Shown here piece after piece: positions 30,383 to 38,922 of a stretch of DNA of 64,000 bases. The stretch is taken from positions 434,001 to 498,000 of the forward strand of contig OZ037888.1 in assembly GCA_964035575.1 (NCBI GenBank). Reading direction: 5' to 3'. The notes beneath the pieces are model-generated. The model worked only from the letters and a program-made list of their open reading frames with translations. It had not been told where the DNA came from and did no database searches. The stretch's first letter is position 1. Each line of letters begins with the position of its first letter. Origin of the DNA: Rhynchopus sp. YZ270_cl-10 (lineage: Eukaryota; Euglenozoa; Diplonemea; Diplonemida; Diplonemidae). A program made the position numbers and the translations under genes.

Positions 30383-33064
30383 TTATCTTAAAAGAGCGCG
30401 ACATTCGGGACATTGTCCTTCTATCGCGTAGTCCATGGGTGCGTTGAACTCTTTGTCACGCAGATGCTTGTCTGCACCGTGCTTGAGAAGTATTTCTATC
30501 ACATCAGCGCATTCATTCTGTGCTGCAAGGTGCAGTGCGGTGCTGCCTTTGTTGTCTTGGTGGTTCTTTTGGATGTTCGGTCTGTTCAGAAGATAGCGCA
30601 CCATCTCTGTGTGTCCACCAAACGCTGCCAAGAGAAGAGCGGTGCGGCCCTCCTCATCCACCTCGCACACCCCTTCTCCATCTTCTGCAAGGAGCCTCAC
30701 AATTTGTATGTGCCCATGAATACAGGCAGTATGCAGAGGAGTCTCCCCATCATTGTTCTTTGTGTCCGTACGTGCACCTTGGCAAATGAGGGTCGCGCAC
30801 ATAATGGGTGTCTCCCACAGCATGGCAGCGCGAGCCAGCGGCGTGGTACCAGAATTGTCTTTCATCTCAAGTAGACTCAGTCGCGCGGCACAGAACAACA
30901 AATTCGGATGCAGCATTAACAAACATTGGTCCACATCGCCAGAGTCCACGCCATAGTGTAAGGCAGTTTTGTTTTCGTGGCTGCGGCACAACACTTGAGC
31001 AGCATTGTCCAACAAAAAATAAATAAACTCCCAGCGCCCTGGAAGCATTGCAGCAAACATCAGCGGGGTCCGCCCGATTCTGTCAACACAATTAACGTCA
31101 GCGCCGTGATTTAGGAGCATTTCCCCTATATGGGAGTGGCCTCCACACGCGGCGAACATCATTGGGAAGCGGCCTTCTGCGTCTGCGGTGTGGGCAAGAG
31201 TGCGGGAAAGATCTGCCTTGAGAAAGGCCTCTGCGCTTGCCATGCCAAGGACCAACGTCTGCTGGAAAGGAGTATATCCTTGGCGGCACCGCCAATCCGT
31301 ACGAACACCTGCTTTTACCAGCTCTCGCACGCTACTATCGCTTTCTGCATTAATCGCACGGGCAAGAGCATTTTCACCTTCATTATTGACTGCATCCAAC
31401 GGAGGATCAAATTCGAGTACAACAGACGTGAACGATCGTGTGACTGCATGGTGTAGTGCGTTGTTTCCATTAACGTCCGCCACTGACACAGAGGCACCGC
31501 TCATCAGTAGATACTTCGCAACAGGGGTGTTCCCGGTCAACAAGGCTTTGTGTAGTGCAGTTTGTCCGTCCTCTCCAGCATAGTCAATAGGCGCGCCATA
31601 CTCAATAAGAGGCGCAACCGACCCCCTAGCGGCCGGTTTCACACACTCCACAGCGTGCAATAGGTGGCGCCTTGTGTCCACCTCCGCGCCCCGTTTCAGC
31701 AGTTCCTTGAGACATCTTGGGCTGTTCGCGATTGCAAAGATAATCGCTTTGTCACCTTCAGTGTTTGCCACCTCCATGTCTGCCCCTGCCTCGAGGAGGA
31801 GGACAAAACAGTCGACGTTGTCTTCGATGGCTGCGATCATGAGGGGTGTGAGGTTCTCATGGTTGAAGACGTCTAGGGGCACGCCCTGTTGGAGGAGCTT
31901 GCGTAGGGGTTTGAGTCCTGCTTTGGCTGCAATGTGGATGGGTGCAGCGCCGTTGCCCTCTGTTGTTGCACTGCCATCGAGGACAAACGCAGTTGGGTCG
32001 ACACCAGCACGGAGGAGAGGGGCAAGACACTCTTCCATCGCGCTCGCATAGTGCACCACTTCGTTCTCTGCAGCCCCACCGCCCAGTGCACCGGCATCTA
32101 TAAGCATAGTGGGAATCCTCCCGTCAAACGTTGCAACAGACTCCGTAAGGCTCACCTGATTGACAAAGTTCAACGTCAGCCCCTGTCCAAGAAGGTACTC
32201 AAGAATTTGTATAACCCCACCCCGCACCGCAGTGAACACAGCCCCCTCCTCCGAGCCCTGTGGCATATCCACAGCACCGCCGCGAAGAAGTGTCTTGACA
32301 CATGATAGGGAGCCTGACAAAATGGCAGCGTTCAGTTCCGACAGCGTCCCTACACGGTGTCCGCACTCTGCGCCCTTTTTAAGCAGGTATTTAACGACGG
32401 AAGTGTGTCCCAGTGATGCTGCAACATGCAAGGCCCGGGCTCGTCTCGAATCGAGGGGGCTACTCGCCTCCAGCGACGCCCCACCTCTGATAAGAGACTT
32501 CACCTTTTTCAGGTTCCCTTCATACGCAGCCGCAACCAAAGGAATGTACAATGCCGTCTTGCGAGAGGCACTCCAGGTGCTGCTGTCATTGGAGCTTTCG
32601 TCGCCCAAGTAACGGAAGAGTGTCGTCTGACGCGTGCATTCGTCACACCCACACCCTTCGCTCTCATCGCTCTCATCGCTCCAAAATCTGTCATTGTATA
32701 AATAGCCCAGATCACCGTCGAGGATACTATAATCGTCATGATGCACCGTCCGTTTAGGTGGCACCTTTCTGGCCGCCTTTTTTGCCGCCTTTTTTGTGGG
32801 TTTTTTTGCGGATTTTTTTGTGGATTTTTTAACCGCCGCCTTCGCAGGCTTCTGTTCTGTTTTGCGTCGTTTCGGCGGGGGCTGTGCTGTGGAGCTACTG
32901 TCATCTGAATCCTCTGAGTCTGCAACACGTTGCAATTTGCCTTTGCCCTGCTTAGGTGGTGCCTTCTTTGCCGCCTTTTTAGCCGATTTTTTTTCAGTTT
33001 TGCGTCGTTTGCGTGACGGCTCCTCAGATATGGAATCAAATACACGTTTTTGTCGCTCTGGCAT
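30383..33064 (-). CDS. Ankyrin-repeat protein with lysine-rich nuclear-type N-terminus
   Basis: 893 residues from the ATG at 33064, single exon. Residues 1-110 are Lys/Ala/Pro-rich and contain several KKRRK-like and KKAAKKAPPK stretches interrupted by an acidic DSEDSDDSS block; this resembles histone H1 tails and basic nuclear proteins. Residues about 112-160 include a short CGCDECTRQ motif. From about 170 to the C-terminus there are some 20 ankyrin repeats, many with the TPLHxAxxxGH core (for example ETPLHTACIHGHIQIVRLL and STALHLAAQNECADVIEILL). Ankyrin stacks bind other proteins, so a nuclear scaffold is a reasonable guess. No enzymatic domain is seen. The gene lies between the GATA-finger gene (357 bp upstream) and the TBC gene. 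Confidence 0.9.
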   Translation of the reverse strand: MPERQKRVFDSISEEPSRKRRKTEKKSAKKAAKKAPPKQGKGKLQRVADSEDSDDSSSTAQPPPKRRKTEQKPAKAAVKKSTKKSAKKPTKKAAKKAARKVPPKRTVHHDDYSILDGDLGYLYNDRFWSDESDESEGCGCDECTRQTTLFRYLGDESSNDSSTWSASRKTALYIPLVAAAYEGNLKKVKSLIRGGASLEASSPLDSRRARALHVAASLGHTSVVKYLLKKGAECGHRVGTLSELNAAILSGSLSCVKTLLRGGAVDMPQGSEEGAVFTAVRGGVIQILEYLLGQGLTLNFVNQVSLTESVATFDGRIPTMLIDAGALGGGAAENEVVHYASAMEECLAPLLRAGVDPTAFVLDGSATTEGNGAAPIHIAAKAGLKPLRKLLQQGVPLDVFNHENLTPLMIAAIEDNVDCFVLLLEAGADMEVANTEGDKAIIFAIANSPRCLKELLKRGAEVDTRRHLLHAVECVKPAARGSVAPLIEYGAPIDYAGEDGQTALHKALLTGNTPVAKYLLMSGASVSVADVNGNNALHHAVTRSFTSVVLEFDPPLDAVNNEGENALARAINAESDSSVRELVKAGVRTDWRCRQGYTPFQQTLVLGMASAEAFLKADLSRTLAHTADAEGRFPMMFAACGGHSHIGEMLLNHGADVNCVDRIGRTPLMFAAMLPGRWEFIYFLLDNAAQVLCRSHENKTALHYGVDSGDVDQCLLMLHPNLLFCAARLSLLEMKDNSGTTPLARAAMLWETPIMCATLICQGARTDTKNNDGETPLHTACIHGHIQIVRLLAEDGEGVCEVDEEGRTALLLAAFGGHTEMVRYLLNRPNIQKNHQDNKGSTALHLAAQNECADVIEILLKHGADKHLRDKEFNAPMDYAIEGQCPECRALLR

Positions 33065-33421
33065 TTTTTAACTAAATTTTCTCGTTGCTCTCTTTTAAAG
33101 ATATCCTTTCGAGGCAGATGCGGTGACGGAGGGGGGAGACTGGGGGGAATTATTCAAAGAAAATTGTTAAAAACAGCCTCTTTTTTTAATCTCTATTTGC
33201 ATGGTCTAATGAAAGATTCGGGGTTTTGCAAGATACACCCCTGAAAATCCCGATGTTCCCAAGGGGTGGAGCTACTTCTACACTCCTTCCCCCTCTGCAC
33301 CCCTGAAGTAAACCCTGCTATTTGTTTGAGATGTGCACAACATCGAACTGTTCTTATTCTAAAAAGATACAGAACACCAGAAGATGTAAAAAGAACCTGA
33401 GGTGATATGGATCGAGACTAT

Positions 33422-34396
33422 CTAAAATAAGACCCCATTCGCGAAGTTCTGCCCGCACTGATTGCACAGTGTCTGCTGCCCCTTTGGACCACGCCGTCGC
33501 AATGCGGTCCCCTCCAGCCTCACTTTGCAGAACCAACAGAGCTTCTGCGCAAACACCTTCTCCGCCTCCTTCCCTCCTGCCTTCACCACTCCTTTATGCC
33601 GCCACTTCACATTCCACGCGGATGCACTCCGTCCTAATACAAATGGCGTATTCTTCGCAGCCCGCTTCCATATCCCTTTCGCATAACCTCCACGCACCAC
33701 AGAAGAAAAGACAAGACTTCGTTTCGAACCAATCTCTGCATTAAACCGCCCCATTGCCTGAGGAATCACGACAAGAAGAAGGCACTGCTCATAAAACCCA
33801 CGCACCGTAGAGAGATCTCGCAAACATCCCTCACGGCGAAGCTGGACAGCAAGCTTTGCATATTCCCTGAACAAACTCCCTTGGGGATGAATACCTGACA
33901 TAACGGACATTACAAATGATAGATCCCCCTCTGCTGCACCATCCACAGCAACAACAGGCGCGGACACAACAGACGAAACACCCCCTTTCTCCGTCACACC
34001 CGACACTGCGTCTGCCTGCACAACTCTCTGCATGGTGAAGCCACTCCAATGCATATTGTGCCCAAGCTCTGCTGCAATGTGTTCTACCACGCTATGACAC
34101 GGTTTCCACTTCTGTTTCCGTTGAGAAACAAATGAACCTCCAACCACCCCTTCTAAGTGCACAATATCTAACGGTTTGTCACCAAGAAACAATGCAACAC
34201 CGAGATGCCGTTTGCGTGGTGCTGTAGGGGCTGGGGAGGAAGAGGAGGAGGAAGGGGAAGAGGTGATGGGAAGCGATGAATGTGTCCACTGCGACGCTGC
34301 ATCCAAGCCCCTCCACTCCCTCCACCCACCCCCCGTCTCTTCTACAAACCGAAGGTACGCCTCTCTTCCAGGTGAAGCACCATTTGGTGGCAACAT
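33422..34396 (-). CDS. GATA-type zinc finger protein
   Basis: 324 residues from the ATG at 34396. The N-terminal 65 residues are Ser/Pro-rich. The middle (65-280) has no domain I recognise; it contains the phrases GVALFLGDKPLDIVHL and WSGFTMQRVVQADAV and a helical region around YEQCLLLVVIPQAMGRF. The C-terminus is a GATA-type finger: CWFC, then 20 residues including RRRGPKGQQTL, then CNQCG, that is C-x2-C-x20-C-x2-C, ending 10 residues later. Such fingers bind DNA sites of the GATA kind, so a sequence-specific transcription or chromatin protein is likely. The loop is longer than the animal form (17) and like some plant and protist forms. A purine-rich plus-strand tract (pyrimidine in sense) precedes the start. 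Confidence 0.8.
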   Translation of the reverse strand: MLPPNGASPGREAYLRFVEETGGGWREWRGLDAASQWTHSSLPITSSPSSSSSSPAPTAPRKRHLGVALFLGDKPLDIVHLEGVVGGSFVSQRKQKWKPCHSVVEHIAAELGHNMHWSGFTMQRVVQADAVSGVTEKGGVSSVVSAPVVAVDGAAEGDLSFVMSVMSGIHPQGSLFREYAKLAVQLRREGCLRDLSTVRGFYEQCLLLVVIPQAMGRFNAEIGSKRSLVFSSVVRGGYAKGIWKRAAKNTPFVLGRSASAWNVKWRHKGVVKAGGKEAEKVFAQKLCWFCKVRLEGTALRRRGPKGQQTLCNQCGQNFANGVLF

Positions 34397-34690
34397 AAAA
34401 AAAAAGAGAGAAGTTGAAAAAGCGCCAACTGCAAAGTGTAATCCAAGATGGATAAGAGATTTGTCTTCAAATGCTGGCCGAAGCTTTTTTTGACAATACG
34501 GATTCTACATATGGGATGATGTGTATTTTTTTCTGTAAAATTCAAAAAAAAAAGTGTTGAAGAAGGGGAGAGGGAAGAATAATGGGAAAAAATAGGTAAA
34601 ATTTAACAAAAAATAATTTCACATTGCTTTTTACGTTTCTCCCCCCCGACCCCCAATCTCCCCTAAATACAACGAGAAAGCCCCCCTTCA

Positions 34691-37600
34691 TCACCCCAGC
34701 CTTGCAGAGGGGAGGGGAACTATGACACTAAGAATCCCTGAGAGGAGGGCCATGACGATGAAGCCGATGGTCGTTGGGACAAGGTGCCGTTTGATGATGG
34801 TGAACTTCTTTTTTGGGTCTGCGGTGATGGAGGAGTAGTACGCGCCTACCGAGGTTACGAGGAGTCCTGTTAAGAGCGTCGATGCCACAAATGACGATGT
34901 CCTGCCTGTGTAGAAGTAGTGCAGATAAGGAAGCAACGTGAACGCACCCCCAAGAACAAGAGAAAAGAATCTGTCAAACCCGGACCAAAAAGGGCTCACC
35001 TTCGGCGCATCCATGTCAAGCCCCAGCTCGATCTTAGAGTGCAGTCGTAGTGTGCCGTTTGGGCTCTTCTTTGCGTCGCTGATAATCATGGCCACAGTCT
35101 TGTCGCTCAGACTCAATCTATCCTTAAGCAACGCAGCAATGTGCTGGTCCTCCTCGTCAGGGTGGTGCTGCAGGTGAATCTTCTCCATACGCAGTTCAAC
35201 CTCGTCACGCTCGTTCTGTTAGAAGAGGGGGGAAAAGAAGGTTTGAAAGAATGTGATTGTAAAGTGCGCATCTCAAAGAGATGGTGAAAAGTTGCATTCT
35301 TGGTGTGGCACGCCCCAAAAAAAAAGTCATATTTGTGTAGTTCTTATGTAGTGATTATGTATTGTAAAAAGGGGGGGTAAAAAAATTTTTCCCACCCATT
35401 GTGTTAGAGCAGGCCTGACGCTAAACAGCTACAAAAATCGCACTTTCGGGCTTGGAATTCCGGTTTTTTTACGGGTGTTTCTACACAGGAATCAGACATT
35501 TTTCGACCTTGGTCCATGGCTGGTGGTGAAAATCATGATTTTTGAAAACTTGGAAAAATCACGTGTCGCAACAGAATATATCCACGCCACGCCCACCCTC
35601 CGCCCAACTTACTTCCATTTCGCGGTCTACGTTGAGATGTCCTACTCCCGCTACCGCTCGTCAGTCAACGAAACGGGTATAATTGGAACACAAGGGAGCA
35701 ACTCCTTGTGCGAAGTAAGTGGGCTCGGGGATTTTTTTTTTGCCCACGATACGTTTCGAACATACGCGCTGCGCGCGAAAAAGGTCCTCATAAGCTCAAT
35801 TCCGGAAACAAATACGGGGGAAGCGAAGTCTTCCAACTCCTCCGCCCTCCGTTTTCTCTTGAACCTGTGACGCTTGTTGCTGAGAAACAGGGCAACAGCG
35901 TGTTCAAGAATATTCCCCATCTCTTCGGTGTTAAACTCGGGTGCCTGTTCATGAAGAATCATCAGCTTCTCAATAGTGCTGTGAGAAAGGCGGTGGCGTC
36001 TCTTTGCGTAGATGTGGTCCAGGAGAGAGAATCCTCGTTCAACAACAACGGAAGACGGGAGTGCAACGACCGCAGCCTCCAAAACCCGTGCGAGAGTATC
36101 CCATTTTCCGACTTGCAATGTTCAAGAGCAAGAAGACTTCGAGAAAACTGCGTTCTGGCGAAGCCACGGTACGCAACATTTCAAAAAATTGCGCTTAAAA
36201 ATGCACTTTGTGCCAAGCTATGTCATGGGGAGGGTGGAATGCAAGCTTGCGCCGCAGGCGCACGGTACGCTACTTTTTTATTTGACCATGTCCTTCTTTC
36301 TCACTCCTCATTGGGTTCTACGAGCTCCGTCCGTCAAATGGTGGGTCACAACATGCAGCAAAGTTCGCAGCTATGCTAACTGCTCCCACGTTCACTTTGC
36401 ATTTTTCCTTCAAAGTCAAGTACTGACCATATTTTGCACACAAAACCTGAAAATGGCCTGTATAAAACTGAGTCAGTGACACATGCATTTTAGGTCAAAA
36501 GTACTCATTTCTCAGCGCAAAGTGACCCCATCACAGCACGCACAGACTCGGAAGAACCGAAAACAAAAAAAAAAAATTTCCCGATTTTTTGTAGGCAAAA
36601 ATTGGTGAAAAAATTTTCCGGCCCCCCCGGACCCCTCAAAAAAAGGTCACTTCAAAAAAATATTTTTTCCCTTAAACACCCCCAAAAAAAAGTCATTTTT
36701 GTGTAGTTCTTATGTAGTGTGTATGTACTTGAAAAGTAGGGTAACGCGCCACACCAATTCTGCCTAAAAAAAATGAATGTGATGTGTGTGTCTCAAAGGG
36801 CATCACCGTGATACCCCGTCGTGGGCTGTGTTCTCCAAAATAAATAAAAAAGGGGGGGAGGAGGGGGAAAAAGAGGGTGATCTCAGCTTTCGGGTCACCG
36901 AAAAATAAAAGTTGACTTGAAATACAAAGCCTTCTCGTGAATAGTGTATCTTGGTATATGAGAGGTGCAGTGGGGGTGGACCCGCAACCATGCAGTGCGA
37001 CAATCCATTTCGAAGTATACTGATACAATGTAACCGAAAAATGTACCTGTAATACGACATTCCCCCAGTTCGACCCGTAGCTTGCGACTGCGTGTGCGAG
37101 GATCAGCGTGCCTCCGAGCATGATAACATCGCCTCTATCAAATGCACTCATCAAGCAGATTCCGATCACCAAGCAGTACCCGAAGACCTGTGTTGTGGAG
37201 AATGACAGGAAACGTCAAAGAAAAGGAGAAAGATTAAGATATAATTTTCAATCGAAAGAGGAGAAAAAAAAAAACGTTGACTTGAAATACAAAAGCCCTC
37301 TCGTGAACAGTGAACCTTTGGTACTGTACCGTGGACACCCCAACCATGCAGTCAGAGCCCGCGGACCTCCCCCGAAAATTAATTATGCACCCCCTTCCAA
37401 CCCCCGTCCCGCCCAAAAAACAAAAAAAAAAAAAACCTCTCCCGAGCTTTCTCCGTCCGCTGACAAGCTAGTCACAGGAAGAAGAAGATCAAAACTCGGT
37501 CGAGCCCGGGCGCGCTTCGCGCGCCCGGGTCCCCACCCCAGCTCAAGTTGGGGGCCTCCGGCGGAATGTGAGAATTGCTCGGTTATCCGACGGCGGAGTT

Positions 37601-38368
37601 CGGCACTTTATTGATATTTGCACCAGGCACACATGGTGCACGAATTATCAGTAACCTCAGTTTTTTTACAAAAGAAACGGCGGTATGTCACCCAAAGGTT
37701 CCAAGCGAAGCCACGGTACGCAACATTTCAAAAAAATGCGCTTAAAATTGTACATTTTTACAGGCAAACAATGTCACGGGAATGGTGTGATGCAGGCTTG
37801 CGCCGCAGGCGCACGGTACGCTACTTTTTTCCTTTCGCCATGCTGCGTGCTTCCTTTTCCTTCGACGTTTGACCAATTGAGTCCGGCTCGATGGTATCTC
37901 AAAAAATTCCCCATAATATGGGCCCCTCCTCCCCCCCAAAAAAAAATCCAAAACCCCCGTCCCTGGACGGGGGTTTGGGACGGGGGTCGGTTTTTGGAAA
38001 ATAATTGACCCCCGTCCGGGACGGGGTGAACGGGGGTGTTCCGCGGACTCTGCATGCAGTCCTACATTCCATTTCGTGGTTCACATCTGAATAAAAAAAA
38101 AAAATTAGAAAAACGGCAAAACGGTAAGGTGATCCCCTCCGACCCCCCATGATTGTTTTCGTGGGGAACTACAAAACGAATTCAAGGTTACAAGGCTACA
38201 TACCGCTCCATCGACTATTCCCCCAAGGATCTCCCCCATCCTCCCACTCACAGACAGGTGTTCTTCCTTCCATGGCGAACCCCCATGCGAGTGGTTGTGT
38301 GAGTGAGCCGGCTCCTGTGCATCCTGGAAAGTGTTGTAACTCGACCGCGATGACCCTTCAGCGTACAT
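34691..38368 (-). CDS. Vacuolar iron transporter (VIT1/CCC1 family), three exons
   Basis: Exon 1 is 38368-38204, exon 2 is 37187-37047 and exon 3 is 35215-34691; introns of 1016 and 1831 bp have GTATGT/CAG and GTACAT/CAG ends, both phase 0. The spliced protein has 276 residues. VIT proteins exchange Fe2+ (or Mn2+) for protons into vacuoles. Features in order: a His-rich cytosolic head (HSHNHSHGG), TM1 with GRMGEILGGIVDGAVFGYCL (the Asp of the DG motif is the family's transport Asp), TM2 DVIMLGGTLILAHAV, an acidic/His helix pair ERDEVELRMEK, then DEEDQHIAALL (metal-binding domain position), and three more membrane segments in exon 3 (FFSLVLGGAFTLLPYL; ASTLLTGLLVTSVGAY; PTTIGFIVMALLSGI). Five segments match the family. 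Both introns carry transposon sequence. The first exon might be preceded by another. Confidence 0.85.
35295..36762 (-). mobile_element. Region of a degraded hAT-family DNA transposon
   Basis: Positions 35651-36118 encode about 155 residues of a hAT transposase C-terminal dimerisation domain, recognised by ALPSSVVVERGFSLLDHIYA and the following RRHRLSHSTIEKLMILHEQ; the frame starts after an upstream stop, so only the C-terminal part remains. Outer limits are tentative: CATTCTTGGTGTGGCACG at 35295-35312 and its inverted relative at 36745-36762 (about 15 of 18 match). A direct pair around GTGTAGTTCTTATGTAGTG lies just inside both (35326-35353 and 36692-36719). No 8-bp target duplication was found. 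The transposase lies in the same sense as the host gene. Confidence 0.7.
36911..37014 (+). repeat. R3 repeat copy in VIT intron 2
   Basis: GTTGACTTGAAATACAAAGC, then TTCTCGTGAATAGTGTATC, ending CAATCCATTTCG; it ends 33 bases from exon 2. Confidence 0.65.
37276..37352 (+). repeat. R3 repeat, 5' part, interrupted by a hAT element
   Basis: GTTGACTTGAAATACAAAAG to CCCAACCATGCAGT. The repeat resumes at 38053 after the inserted element, sharing the duplicated CATGCAGT. Confidence 0.75.
37353..38052. mobile_element. Non-autonomous hAT element, 700 bp, nested in an R3 repeat
   Basis: The left end is CAGAGCCCGCGGACC; the right end, reverse-complemented, is CAGAGTCCGCGGAAC. CATGCAGT is duplicated exactly at 37345-37352 and 38053-38060, and the R3 repeat reads continuously across the empty site. 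This is a textbook hAT signature. The interior includes a perfect GC hairpin (37505-37529, stem CCCGGGCGCG), a second hairpin around GTCCCTGGACGGGGG (about 37952-37975) and the block 37705-37829, which is shared with the hAT remnant in intron 2. There is no coding capacity. The insertion is younger than the R3 copy. Confidence 0.92.
38053..38103 (+). repeat. R3 repeat, 3' part with A-tail
   Basis: CATGCAGTCCTACATTCCAT, then TTCGTGGTTCACATCTGAAT and an A-run; it is the continuation of 37276-37352. Confidence 0.75.
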
Positions 38369-38922
38369 CGTTAATATGCAAAGGGGAAAGAAAAGTTGAA
38401 AGAGAAAAAAAAAATTTACCACCCCACCCCTCCCTTTTAAACCCAACCAACAAGAAGAAAGGTCGTCTGAAAGGTGTCCCTTCCCTGGTGGGACCCCCAA
38501 CTATTCTGTGTCTTTTTGTGGTGGTGGTGGTGGTGTGAGAGAGATAGCGGGAGAGCGGGAGAGAGAGGAAACCATTCAGTAACAAAAAAGAAAAAGGACT
38601 GCAAAAGTCAAAAACATGTTACGAATATTATTTTGCTAAACCCAGGGTCCTCAGCCTGCACACCCCCTGCAGACCATCGCTTGTTTCTAATGGTATTTCT
38701 TTAGGGGAAGACATCAATTCTGCTCGTAAAATGGGGTTGAGGTACTCTTTACCAATTTTTTTTTTTATAGTGTGGTTTCGGTGCACCTTAGTACATCCGC
38801 TAAAGGAGAGATGCTTGGGTCGATATAGAAAGTTTCGTATGTTTTAAAAAACCAGCAAAAGTAAAATGGTAGAGTGCTCTTCAGGTATTGACCCGTTTGC
38901 TCTGCAGGGGGGACCGGCAAGC
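38369..38922. other. Intergenic region between amidase-like and VIT genes
   Basis: The stretch nearest the VIT start is pyrimidine-rich in sense. A CAGGGTCCTCAGCC motif at 38644 resembles a hAT end, but no matching end was found. Nothing else is seen. Confidence 0.45.

Larger units (their letters stand above)
35216..37046 (-). other. Intron 2 of the VIT gene, carrying hAT sequence
   Basis: 1831 bp with donor CAG/GTACAT and acceptor CTAACAG. It holds an R3 copy (36911-37014), a hAT transposase remnant (35651-36118) and a 120-bp block (36158-36280) shared with the hAT element of intron 1. Confidence 0.8.
37188..38203 (-). other. Intron 1 of the VIT gene, carrying an R3 repeat split by a hAT element
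   Basis: 1016 bp with donor GCG/GTATGT and acceptor CAACACAG. About 830 bp of it is repeat: R3 5' part, a 700-bp hAT element and the R3 3' part. Confidence 0.85.

Noticed and set aside
38644-38665. Left end of another hAT element (CAGGGTCCTCAGCC)
   Set aside because: No inverted partner or 8-bp duplication was found within a reasonable distance.
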